A stretch of DNA of 64,000 nucleotides from Mycolicibacterium brisbanense. Its GTDB lineage: Bacteria > Actinomycetota > Actinomycetes > Mycobacteriales > Mycobacteriaceae. Positions within the stretch are counted from its first letter, which is position 1. Each line of letters begins with the position of its first letter. The notes below the pieces were generated by a model. That model had not been told where the DNA came from and did not search any database. It saw nothing but the letters and a program-made list of their open reading frames with translations. The stretch spans positions 186,001 through 250,000 of the forward strand of contig NZ_BCSX01000035.1 in the NCBI RefSeq assembly GCF_001570425.1, written 5' to 3'. Made by a program: the position numbers and the translations under genes. Shown here in pieces: positions 26,739-33,899 of the stretch.

Positions 26739-26772
26739 GCCGGCTGATACCGGCTTTCCTCCGATCGGAGGA
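26739..26772 (+). terminator. hairpin after dnaE2 followed by 16-bp palindrome
   Basis: GCCGG-CTGATA-CCGGC then TTT (26739-26757) forms a short GC stem right after the dnaE2 stop. It is immediately followed by the perfect palindrome TCCTCCGATCGGAGGA (26757-26772). The first looks like a weak terminator. The second could be a further stem or a regulator site for the small secreted-protein gene downstream. Confidence 0.45.
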
Positions 26773-26902
26773 CACCACATTCATCGGGTGTATCCACCAC
26801 CAGGACGACAGACCTGGACCGCGTGGGGCGGCATTCTTATCTCAACGGCGAAACAAGCCGAAGAGACAAACGAAAAGCCCACTCACGCAAAGGAATACAG
26901 AA

Positions 26903-27133
26903 ATGAACCGCATCACCAGCGCCATCGCCCTCCCGATCATCTCCGCCGGCATCATCGGCGGCGCCGCCCTCGGCCTGGCCGGTACCGCGTCGGCAAGCAC
27001 CACGTCCACGGCTCCTTCCGGACCGGGCCACTCCTACAGCCCGCACACCTACGCACACCCCGCCCCCAATGCCCAGCCCGGCTGGCACAACCACCACGGC
27101 GCCTGGCACGTCGCGGAACGGCAGAACCGCTGA
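26903..27133 (+). CDS. small secreted His-rich protein
   Basis: A 76-aa protein with a typical Sec signal: MNRI, then a hydrophobic stretch to about residue 28, and a probable cleavage after AGTASA (residue 32). The mature part is about 44 residues, rich in His, Pro, Ser and Trp (GHSYSPHTYAHPAPNAQPGWHNHHGAWH) and without cysteines. An AAAGGA lies 9-10 bases upstream of the ATG. The histidines could bind Cu or Zn; function unknown. It stands alone between dnaE2 and the convergent PPOX gene. Confidence 0.8.
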   Translation: MNRITSAIALPIISAGIIGGAALGLAGTASASTTSTAPSGPGHSYSPHTYAHPAPNAQPGWHNHHGAWHVAERQNR

Positions 27134-27142
27134 GTCTGTCCC

Positions 27143-27556
27143 TTACTCGCCGGTCGGAGTGGTCCACACCTTGTCGATGGTGATTCGCAGCCGCGTGCTG
27201 TACGCGGCCATTGCCTCGGTCAGGCCGAACCGCTCCGCATCGGAGGAGTACTTGGCCCAGTACGGGGTGTCCTCACGCGGATCCACGTCGGTTGCGTCGA
27301 TCGCGACATGGCCCCCGAGGGCGATCACACCGCCACCGTTTCCGTCCGAATCCAGGTTCAGGCTCACCTGCGGATGGGCCGTGACGTGGCGGACCTTGGC
27401 CGCGCCCGGCATCGAATACACGACCACATCGGTGCCGTCGAAGAAGAACCACACCAAGCGGGGAACGGGCAATCCGGATTTCGCGACGGTGGTCAACCAG
27501 CCGTAGTGATCGGCAGTCAGGCGTTCGGTTACTTCCGGTGTCAATTCAGCGGTCAT
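27143..27556 (-). CDS. PPOX-class (F420/flavin) split-barrel protein, Rv3369-like
   Basis: A 137-aa pyridoxamine-phosphate-oxidase-fold protein. The strand pair YGWLTTVAKSGLPVPRLVWFFFDG (about 21-44) and the KVRHVTAHPQVSLNLDSDG stretch are typical of the small F420-binding PPOX subfamily. Start at 27556 (MTAELTPEV) rather than the longer upstream frame, which would overlap the divergent nitroreductase gene. The neighbour order dnaE2 - this gene - nitroreductase matches Rv3370c-Rv3369-Rv3368c. The substrate is unknown. Confidence 0.85.
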   Translation of the reverse strand: MTAELTPEVTERLTADHYGWLTTVAKSGLPVPRLVWFFFDGTDVVVYSMPGAAKVRHVTAHPQVSLNLDSDGNGGGVIALGGHVAIDATDVDPREDTPYWAKYSSDAERFGLTEAMAAYSTRLRITIDKVWTTPTGE

Positions 27557-27578
27557 GGCCCGAATGTAGTCTCGCGCC

Positions 27579-28232
27579 ATGACAGCCGATTCGAACCTGA
27601 ACTTGTCCACTGATGAACTTCTGACCACCACCCGATCGGTACGCAAGCGCCTCGACTTCGACAAGCCGGTGCCGCGCGAGGTGATCATGGAGTGCCTGAA
27701 CCTGGCGCTGCAGGCGCCGACCGGTTCCAATGCTCAGGGCTGGCAGTGGGTCTTCGTCACCGACCCGGCAAAGAAAAAGGCGCTGGCCGACATCTACCGG
27801 TCCAACGCCAACCCCTACCTCGACCTGCCCGCACCCGAGCGCGGCGATATCCGCGACGAGCAGATCGGCGCCGTGATGAGCTCGGCGAAGTTTCTCAACG
27901 AGAACTTCGAGAAGGCACCCGTGTTGATGGTGCCGTGCCTGGAGGGCCGCCCGGACGGAGCGCCCGCCGGCATGCAGGCGTCGTACTGGGGGTCGCTGCT
28001 GCCCGCGGCATGGAGCTTCATGCTGGCGTTGCGCTCGCGGGGCCTGGGTTCGGCGTGGACGACGCTGCACCTGCTGGGCGACGGTGAGAAGCAGGCCGCC
28101 GAGGTGCTGGGCATTCCGTTCGACAAGTACGCGCAGGCCGGGCTGTTCCCCATCGCCTACACCAAGGGCACCGACTTCAAGCCCGCCAAGAGGCTGCCCG
28201 CCGAGCAACTCACGCACTGGGACACCTGGTGA
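27579..28232 (+). CDS. nitroreductase-family FMN oxidoreductase, Rv3368c-like
   Basis: A 217-aa FMN-dependent NAD(P)H oxidoreductase. TTTRSVRKRLDFDKPVP (FMN phosphate-binding Arg residues), NLALQAPTGSNAQGWQW (about 48-64) and RSRGLGSAWTTLHL (about 152-165) are family signatures. The start codon lies 22 bases from the divergent PPOX start, so the two share a very short promoter region. The physiological substrate is not known to me. Confidence 0.9.
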   Translation: MTADSNLNLSTDELLTTTRSVRKRLDFDKPVPREVIMECLNLALQAPTGSNAQGWQWVFVTDPAKKKALADIYRSNANPYLDLPAPERGDIRDEQIGAVMSSAKFLNENFEKAPVLMVPCLEGRPDGAPAGMQASYWGSLLPAAWSFMLALRSRGLGSAWTTLHLLGDGEKQAAEVLGIPFDKYAQAGLFPIAYTKGTDFKPAKRLPAEQLTHWDTW

Positions 28233-28260
28233 CCTGACCGCGAGGCCTTATATATGGGAG

Positions 28261-28725
28261 TCAGACGGCGCCGGTGAAGCCGTGCTGTCGCCACGCCTCG
28301 TACGCGGCGACCGCGGCGGCGTTGGACAGGTTCAGCGACCGCCTGCCGTCGAGCATCGGGATGCGCACGCGGCCCGTGATATGCGGGTCCGCGAGCGTCT
28401 CGGCATCCAATCCGGTGGGTTCCGGTCCGAACATCAGCACATCGCCCGGTTGGTAGCTGATATCGGCGAACGGCGTCGATGCGTGCGCTGTGAACGCGTA
28501 CACGCTGGCGGGCATCAGCGCCGACCACGCGGTGGCCAGATCCGGGTGCACGGTCACCGACGCCAGGTCGTGGTAGTCGAGCCCGGCCCGGCGCAGTTTG
28601 GGCTCCGACAGATCGAATCCCAGCGGCTCGACCAGATGTAATTCGCAGCCGGTGGCCGCGACCATCCTGATCGCGTTACCCGTGTTGGGGGCGATTCGAG
28701 GCGAGAAAAACAGCAACCGGAACAT
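28261..28725 (-). CDS. trmL: tRNA (cytidine/uridine-2'-O-)-methyltransferase, SPOUT family
   Basis: A 154-aa SpoU/TrmH-type methyltransferase (Rv3366 orthologue by position and sequence). Motif 1 is PRIAPNTGNAIRMVAATGC near the N terminus, motif 2 DVLMFGPEPTGL and motif 3 IPMLDGRRSLNLSNAAAVAAYE. Together they make the trefoil-knot SAM site. TrmL-type enzymes methylate the wobble nucleotide of certain leucine tRNAs. The ATG at 28725 (MFRLLFFSP) matches the family start; the ATG four codons upstream at 28737 is also possible. Confidence 0.92.
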   Translation of the reverse strand: MFRLLFFSPRIAPNTGNAIRMVAATGCELHLVEPLGFDLSEPKLRRAGLDYHDLASVTVHPDLATAWSALMPASVYAFTAHASTPFADISYQPGDVLMFGPEPTGLDAETLADPHITGRVRIPMLDGRRSLNLSNAAAVAAYEAWRQHGFTGAV

Positions 28726-28737
28726 TTCGAGGGTCAT

Positions 28738-29013
28738 CGTACGGCGGGCCGGTGCACCGTACTCCCGGTGACGGCGATCGACAAGATCAGCGATGGTTGC
28801 GAGGTTTGCTCAATTACCACACGACTGCGCTACGGCTCGGTCACGAACTCTGTCTGTTCAGTAAGAATTGTGGAAACGCTCGCCAGTGGCTGTCATACTC
28901 GTCGAATTGCCAGGCGTAGTGACGCCCGCCCAAGCGTGGGCGAAATCAGCAGGAAGCCTAATGAATCACGCCTCAGGACCGAAGTGCCGAGACGCAGCCG
29001 GTAGCAGGGTTGG
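28738..29013. other. 276-bp gap upstream of the conservon
   Basis: No ORF of note. It must contain the promoters of trmL (leftward) and the conservon (rightward). CATACT around 28896 is a possible -10 element, but I could not pair it with a convincing -35. No repeats or riboswitch pattern recognised. Confidence 0.35.
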
Positions 29014-31887
29014 ATGCCGATGACCGCCTTTTCGCAGCTCAAACAGGCCGACGGAACGGTGGTTGAATTCGCGTCGACGCCACACGTGCCGGCAAAGCGA
29101 CCATCTCGCTGGTCGCCCGCCAACTGGCCCGTCCGCGGGAAAGTGCTCGCCATCGTTCTGGTGCCGCTGATTCTCGCCATCGTGTTCGGCGGACTGCGCA
29201 TCTACGGCAGCTCCGTCGAGGCCTCCCGCCTGCGCCTGGCGGCAGACCGCGCCGAGATGATCCCGGACATCGACAAATACATGGCGGCGCTGGAGAGCGT
29301 CATGGTGGCGGCCACCGAGGGTGGTGACACTCAGGCCGCGACGGCGGAGTTCACCGCACGCAAGAACGACCTGCGCCAGCGCACGGACTCCACCCAGGTC
29401 GCAAACGACGTCGCACAATCGGTCAACAGCTTGATCGACAAGGGCCAGGAACTGGTCGGCGCGGTGACGGCCAACGCCGTCGACCTGCGGACACGGGTGA
29501 TGGGGTACGGGTCGCTGCTGCTCACCGCGGAGACCGCGATCACGGGATCGGCGCGTACCGACGACCAGGACGTGCAGCTCAAGGCTGACGCGTTGTCGCG
29601 GGCCATCGGCGCCCGCGGGCAGATGATGATGCAGCGGCTGCTGGTCACCCGCGGCGGCGACCTGCCCGAGCCGGTGCTGCGCAGCTCGATGGTCGCGCTG
29701 GCCGGTACCGAACCGTCGACCGTGACGGCGATGGCAAAGGTTCTGGGCGGAGCCTCGGAGCAGGCGGCGACGCTGCGCTCGGAGATGGTCAAGCGGCTGG
29801 GCATGTTGTCCGACCCGACGATCCCGCTCGTCGACAACCCCGATCTGCTCGCCTCGCTGCAGGCCACCGACAAGGTCGCCGAACAGATGATCGGCGACTT
29901 CACCGAGTCCATCCCGGCCGCCGTCGACGCCGAAGCCAACCATCAGCGCAGCACGGCCATCCGCGACGCGATTCTGGTTGCCATCGCCATCGTCAGCGCA
30001 TTGGTGATCGTGTTGCTCGTCGCCCGCTCACTCGTGCGTCCACTGCGGACCCTGCGCGACAGCGCCCTCAGAGTCGCCCACGAGGATCTTGCGACCGAGA
30101 TCGAACGCGTCCGCAGCGGCGGTGAGCCCGGCATCGTCGAGCCGCTGCCGGTGTACACCACCGAAGAGGTCGGCCAGGTGGCGCACGCCGTCGACGAACT
30201 GCACCAGCAGGCCGTCTTCCTGGCCGGTGAACAGGCGCAGCTGCAGTCGCAGGTGTCCGACATGTTCGAGACACTGTCGCGCCGCAGCCGTTCGCTGGTG
30301 GACCAGCAGCTGTCCCTGATCGACCGGCTCGAGCGCGACGAGGACGATCCCGAGCGGCTGGAAAGCCTGTTCAAGCTGGACCACCTGGCTGCCAGGATGC
30401 GACGCAACGGCGCCAACCTGCTGGTGCTGTCGGGCTCGAAGGTCACGCGCGAGCACAAAGACCCGGTCCCGATCGACACGATCATCAACGCCGCGGCCTC
30501 CGAGGTCGAGGACTACGCGCGGGTCATCACAGCCACCGTCGCCGAGGCCGAGGTGGTCGGATCGGCATCCGGTGACCTGATCCACCTGCTGGCCGAACTG
30601 CTCGACAACGCACTGCGCTACTCGCCGCCCATCTCTCAGGTGCGCGTGTCGGCCGTGTACGCGGACACCGGCGGGCTGGTCATCGAGGTCAGCGACATCG
30701 GTCTGGGTATGACCGAGGCCGACCTGCGGGTGGCCAATGCCCGTCTGCAGTCCGGTGGTGAGGTCAACCCGTACACCGCCCGCCACATGGGCCTGTTCGT
30801 GGTCGGACGCCTGGCCACGCAGCACGGGCTCGTGGTCCGGCTGCGCAGCACCATTGCCGACGAACCCAACTCCGGAACCACCGCCGGGATCTACATTCCG
30901 GCGGAACTGCTGGTGCGTGACGGAGTGTCCCTGGCCCCGGCGCCGCGCCCGACGGTCAACACGTCCGGCGACGCCCCGATGGGCCTGGCCGCGGCGATGG
31001 GCCTCGACACCCGGCCGGGCGGTTCGGCCGCCGACGCCGCCGAACCGATGCGCAACGGTTCCGCCGACGCGCCGTTCGGGCTGCTGCCGCAGCGCAATCC
31101 CGGGGCCAGCGGTATTTCCGACCTGCCCCCGACGCTTGCCCCGATCACCGCCGAACCGTCGGAGCCTGCGGCCGAGGAACCCGCAGCGGAACCGGCGGCC
31201 GAGGCGCTGCCGACCCGCGAACCGGCCGCCTCCTGGCCGCAGCAGTGGCCGACCGATGAGGACGAGCATCCCAGCCGGGACACGGCGAACGGGGCGCTGA
31301 CCAACACGGCCGTCACCAACACGTCGGCGTTCTTCGCATCGCGGGCACAGGCCGCGTCCAACGGCGCGCAGGCGGAGTTCACCCCACCGACGCCTGCTCC
31401 GCTCGCCGCGCCGCAGCCCGCGGCCGACGAACCGCATCCGGTGACGACCGCAGGGGACGGCGACGCGATCTACCAGTCGATGGTGACCGAATGGGACATC
31501 GACCCGACGACGCACGTCCGCAGCGCCGACCTCGACTGGAAGACCGTCTGGGAAAAGGGCTGGACCGTCGCCGCCGCGGCGCAGGATGCGCCGGTCGAAC
31601 AGCACACCGAGGAAGGTCTGCCGATGCGTACGCCGGGTGCGCGCCTGGTCCCGGGCGGTGTCGCGGCGGTCGCCGGGCTCAACGGCCGGCACCGCAACGG
31701 CGGAGCACACCGGTACGAGGACAGCGCGCAAACGGTAGCATCGGCTGACGAACCTGACAGCGGCGTATTCGCGGCGTTCCAGCCGCGTGATCCCGAGGCC
31801 GTCCGCGCGAGCATCAGCAACCATTTCGGCGGCGTGGCCGCCGGCCGGTCGCACGCCCGAGAGACCAGAGGAACAGATAGCGAATGA
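29014..31887 (+). CDS. conservon sensor kinase-like protein (CvnA/Rv3365c type)
   Basis: A 957-aa membrane protein. A short cytosolic N terminus is followed by TM1 (about 44-63), an extracytoplasmic nitrate/nitrite-sensor-like helical domain, TM2 (about 320-342) and a HAMP region. Next comes a dimerisation-like helix with LDHLAARMRRNGANLLVLSG (His near 457), an HATPase domain (LLAELLDNALRYSPP near 525, DIGLGM near 560) and a long Pro/Ala-rich disordered tail from about 630. It is the first gene of the four-gene conservon kinase-roadblock-DUF742-GTPase known from Streptomyces and mycobacteria. In mycobacteria the conservon leads into mfpA and modulates fluoroquinolone susceptibility. Phosphotransfer activity of such proteins is uncertain. 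Confidence 0.9.
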   Translation: MPMTAFSQLKQADGTVVEFASTPHVPAKRPSRWSPANWPVRGKVLAIVLVPLILAIVFGGLRIYGSSVEASRLRLAADRAEMIPDIDKYMAALESVMVAATEGGDTQAATAEFTARKNDLRQRTDSTQVANDVAQSVNSLIDKGQELVGAVTANAVDLRTRVMGYGSLLLTAETAITGSARTDDQDVQLKADALSRAIGARGQMMMQRLLVTRGGDLPEPVLRSSMVALAGTEPSTVTAMAKVLGGASEQAATLRSEMVKRLGMLSDPTIPLVDNPDLLASLQATDKVAEQMIGDFTESIPAAVDAEANHQRSTAIRDAILVAIAIVSALVIVLLVARSLVRPLRTLRDSALRVAHEDLATEIERVRSGGEPGIVEPLPVYTTEEVGQVAHAVDELHQQAVFLAGEQAQLQSQVSDMFETLSRRSRSLVDQQLSLIDRLERDEDDPERLESLFKLDHLAARMRRNGANLLVLSGSKVTREHKDPVPIDTIINAAASEVEDYARVITATVAEAEVVGSASGDLIHLLAELLDNALRYSPPISQVRVSAVYADTGGLVIEVSDIGLGMTEADLRVANARLQSGGEVNPYTARHMGLFVVGRLATQHGLVVRLRSTIADEPNSGTTAGIYIPAELLVRDGVSLAPAPRPTVNTSGDAPMGLAAAMGLDTRPGGSAADAAEPMRNGSADAPFGLLPQRNPGASGISDLPPTLAPITAEPSEPAAEEPAAEPAAEALPTREPAASWPQQWPTDEDEHPSRDTANGALTNTAVTNTSAFFASRAQAASNGAQAEFTPPTPAPLAAPQPAADEPHPVTTAGDGDAIYQSMVTEWDIDPTTHVRSADLDWKTVWEKGWTVAAAAQDAPVEQHTEEGLPMRTPGARLVPGGVAAVAGLNGRHRNGGAHRYEDSAQTVASADEPDSGVFAAFQPRDPEAVRASISNHFGGVAAGRSHARETRGTDSE

Positions 31888-32294
31888 CCCGTGGAGGAAC
31901 GCAGCGCGATTCTCTGGACTGGTTGGTGTCCAAGTTCGCCCGCGAGGTGTCCGGGGTGTCGCACGCCGTCCTGGTGTCGGCCGACGGCCTGTTGATGGCG
32001 GCCAGCGAGGACATGCCGATCGAACGTGCCGACCAGCTCGCGGCAGTGGCGTCCGGGTTGGCCAGCCTGGCCACGGGCGCGGCGCAACTCTTCGACGGCG
32101 GCAACGTGCTGCAGTCGGTGGTCGAGATGGACAACGGCTACCTTCTGCTGATGCGGGTCGGTGACGGTTCGAACCTTGCGACGCTGGCCGGCCGATCCTG
32201 CGATATCGGGCAGATCGGGTACGAGATGGCGATCCTGGTGGAACGCGTCGGCGCCGTTGTGCAGTCGTCGCGCCGGGCAACCCAACATTCGTGA
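31884..32294 (+). CDS. roadblock/LC7-domain protein (CvnB/Rv3364c type)
   Basis: A 136-aa single roadblock/LC7 domain: LVSKFAREVSGVSHAVLVSADGLLMAASEDMP, then QLAAVASGLASLATGAAQLF and YEMAILVERVG. Roadblock proteins act as regulators or GTPase-activating partners of small GTPases; here the partner would be the GTPase two genes downstream. The ATG overlaps the sensor stop (ATGA). Confidence 0.93.
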   Translation: MTRGGTQRDSLDWLVSKFAREVSGVSHAVLVSADGLLMAASEDMPIERADQLAAVASGLASLATGAAQLFDGGNVLQSVVEMDNGYLLLMRVGDGSNLATLAGRSCDIGQIGYEMAILVERVGAVVQSSRRATQHS

Positions 32295-32301
32295 GCGGTC
32301 C

Positions 32302-32670
32302 ATGGACGTATCTGATCCCGCCGAGCAACCGAGCCTGGTCCGTCCGTACACGCTGACCGCAGGCCGGACCGATTCGCGCGTCCATCTGCCCTTGGAGGCG
32401 CCGGTGGAGGCATTGGAGTCTCCGGCGCGGGAACCGCGCTGGTCGGCTCGTGATGTCCGTGGTCAAATTGTGGAACTGTGCATCGACAGCCCATCTGTGG
32501 CGGAGATCGCGGCACATTTGTCCCTGCCGCTCGGCGTGGCGCGCGTGCTAATCGGGGACCTGGTGACGCAGGGTTATCTACGGGTGCACACCACCCTCGA
32601 CGACTCGGCGACCTTCGACGAGCGCCGCGAACTGATAGGAAGGACCCTGCGTGGTCTACGGGCACTCTGA
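32302..32670 (+). CDS. DUF742 protein (CvnC/Rv3363c type)
   Basis: A 122-aa DUF742 protein. It has LVRPYTLTAGRTD at the N terminus, and a winged-helix-like half with VELCIDSPSVAEIAAHLSLPLGVARVLIGDLVTQGYL. It is the third element of the conservon, thought to adapt the sensor complex to the GTPase. The ATG at 32302 follows the previous stop by seven bases. The 3' end overlaps the GTPase gene by 20 bases. Confidence 0.92.
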   Translation: MDVSDPAEQPSLVRPYTLTAGRTDSRVHLPLEAPVEALESPAREPRWSARDVRGQIVELCIDSPSVAEIAAHLSLPLGVARVLIGDLVTQGYLRVHTTLDDSATFDERRELIGRTLRGLRAL

Positions 32671-33250
32671 CCGCGCCGGCGGCAAACCGCGGCGGCGGGC
32701 TGCGTCGACGAAGATCGTCATCTCGGGCGGGTTCGGGGCAGGCAAAACGACGTTCGTGGGTTCGGTCTCCGAGATCATGCCGTTGCGGACCGAAGCGTTG
32801 GTCACCAACGTCTCCGAGGGCGTCGACATCCTCGACGGCACCCCGGACAAGCGGACCACCACTGTCGCGATGGACTTCGGCCGCATCACCCTCGACGAGG
32901 ATCTGGTGCTCTATCTGTTCGGCACGCCGGGCCAGCGCCGGTTCTGGTTCATGTGGGACGACCTGGTCCGCGGGGCCATCGGCGCCATCGTGCTGGTCGA
33001 CATCCGCAGGCTGCAGGACAGCTTCGCCGCGGTGGACTTCTTCGAGGCCCGCAACCTGCCGTTCATCGTCGCGGTCAACGAGTTCGACGACGCGCCGCGG
33101 CACCCCACGCAGGCCGTCCGCAAGGCGCTCGCGCTGCCCGACCACATCCCGGTGATCACCGTGGACGCCCGCGACCGCAATTCGGCCAAGGCTGCGCTGA
33201 TCGCCATCACCGAATACTCACTGAGCAGCCTGACGGCGCTGCCGGGCTGA
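32651..33250 (+). CDS. mfpB: small Ras-like GTPase MfpB (CvnD/Rv3362c type)
   Basis: A 199-aa P-loop GTPase. G1 is SGGFGAGKTTFVG, G3 is DFGRITL...FGTPGQRRF (DxxGQ-like region altered to TPGQ) and G4 is VNEFDDA (N-x-x-D with Phe). Published work in M. smegmatis links MfpB, in its GTP form, to MfpA and gyrase protection. GTG start at 32651 inside the DUF742 gene; the next gene begins four bases after the stop, so mfpB and mfpA are coupled. Confidence 0.92.
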   Translation: MVYGHSDRAGGKPRRRAASTKIVISGGFGAGKTTFVGSVSEIMPLRTEALVTNVSEGVDILDGTPDKRTTTVAMDFGRITLDEDLVLYLFGTPGQRRFWFMWDDLVRGAIGAIVLVDIRRLQDSFAAVDFFEARNLPFIVAVNEFDDAPRHPTQAVRKALALPDHIPVITVDARDRNSAKAALIAITEYSLSSLTALPG

Positions 33251-33254
33251 GCCC

Positions 33255-33821
33255 GTGACGGAACTCTCCTGGGCCGACGAGGAATTCGTCGGCGTCGATT
33301 TTCGCGCCGACGAATACGACGGAGCACTGAGCCGGCTGCGCACCGAGCGCGTCGTCTTCACCGAGTGCGATTTCAGCGGCGTCGACCTGTCCGAGTCCGA
33401 GCATTCCGGCTCGGCGTTCCGCAACTGCACGTTCCGTCGGGCCACGCTGTGGCACAGCACGTTCACCAACTGCAGCCTGCTGGGTTCGGTGTTCACCGAG
33501 GCGCGGCTGCGGCCGATCACCCTGGTGGAGTCCGACCTCACACTTGCGGTGCTCGGCGGGTGCGATCTGCGCGGCGTCGACCTGTCGGACTGCCGGCTGC
33601 GGGAAACCAGTCTGGTCGGCGCCGATCTGCGCAAGGCCGTGCTGCGGCGTGCCGACCTGACCGGCGCCCGCGTGCAGGACGCCAAGTTCGAAGAGGCCGA
33701 TCTGCGCGCCTCCCGCGTCGACCCCACGTTCTGGACGACGGCGAAGCTGCGCGGCGCCAAGGTCGACATCGAGCAGGCATTGGCCTACGCGGCAGCCCAT
33801 GGGCTCGCCGTCGGCGGCTAG
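33255..33821 (+). CDS. mfpA: pentapeptide-repeat protein MfpA (DNA-gyrase protection)
   Basis: A 188-aa right-handed quadrilateral beta-helix made of A(D/N)LXX-type pentapeptides from about residue 30 to 175: FTECDFSGVDLSESEHSGSAF, LVESDLTLAVLGGCDLRGVDLSD and RKAVLRRADLTGARV. It mimics B-form DNA, binds gyrase and lowers fluoroquinolone activity. The length and the C-terminal dimerisation helix (DIEQALAYAAAHGLAV) agree with mycobacterial MfpA. GTG start. Ends before a convergent intergenic hairpin. Confidence 0.96.
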   Translation: MTELSWADEEFVGVDFRADEYDGALSRLRTERVVFTECDFSGVDLSESEHSGSAFRNCTFRRATLWHSTFTNCSLLGSVFTEARLRPITLVESDLTLAVLGGCDLRGVDLSDCRLRETSLVGADLRKAVLRRADLTGARVQDAKFEEADLRASRVDPTFWTTAKLRGAKVDIEQALAYAAAHGLAVGG

Positions 33822-33828
33822 CCTTTCT

Positions 33829-33892
33829 CCGCCGAACAGACAGTGCGGCACCCGACACGCCGCGCCTGGAGTACCCCGATGTCTGCTCGCCG
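33829..33892. repeat. REP-like imperfect hairpin, copy 1 (between convergent genes)
   Basis: Outer arms GAACAGAC (33834-33841) and GTCTGCTC (33881-33888) enclose a CACCCGACACGCCGCG core. A clearly related element lies at 62511-62568, also between convergent genes. It is probably a dispersed intergenic repeat serving as a bidirectional terminator. Confidence 0.6.
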
Positions 33893-33899
33893 GACGAAC

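Noticed and set aside
30028..32517. 829-codon minus-strand open frame opposite the conservon
   Set aside because: Low-complexity Arg/Gly sequence; the conservon genes on the plus strand are certain.
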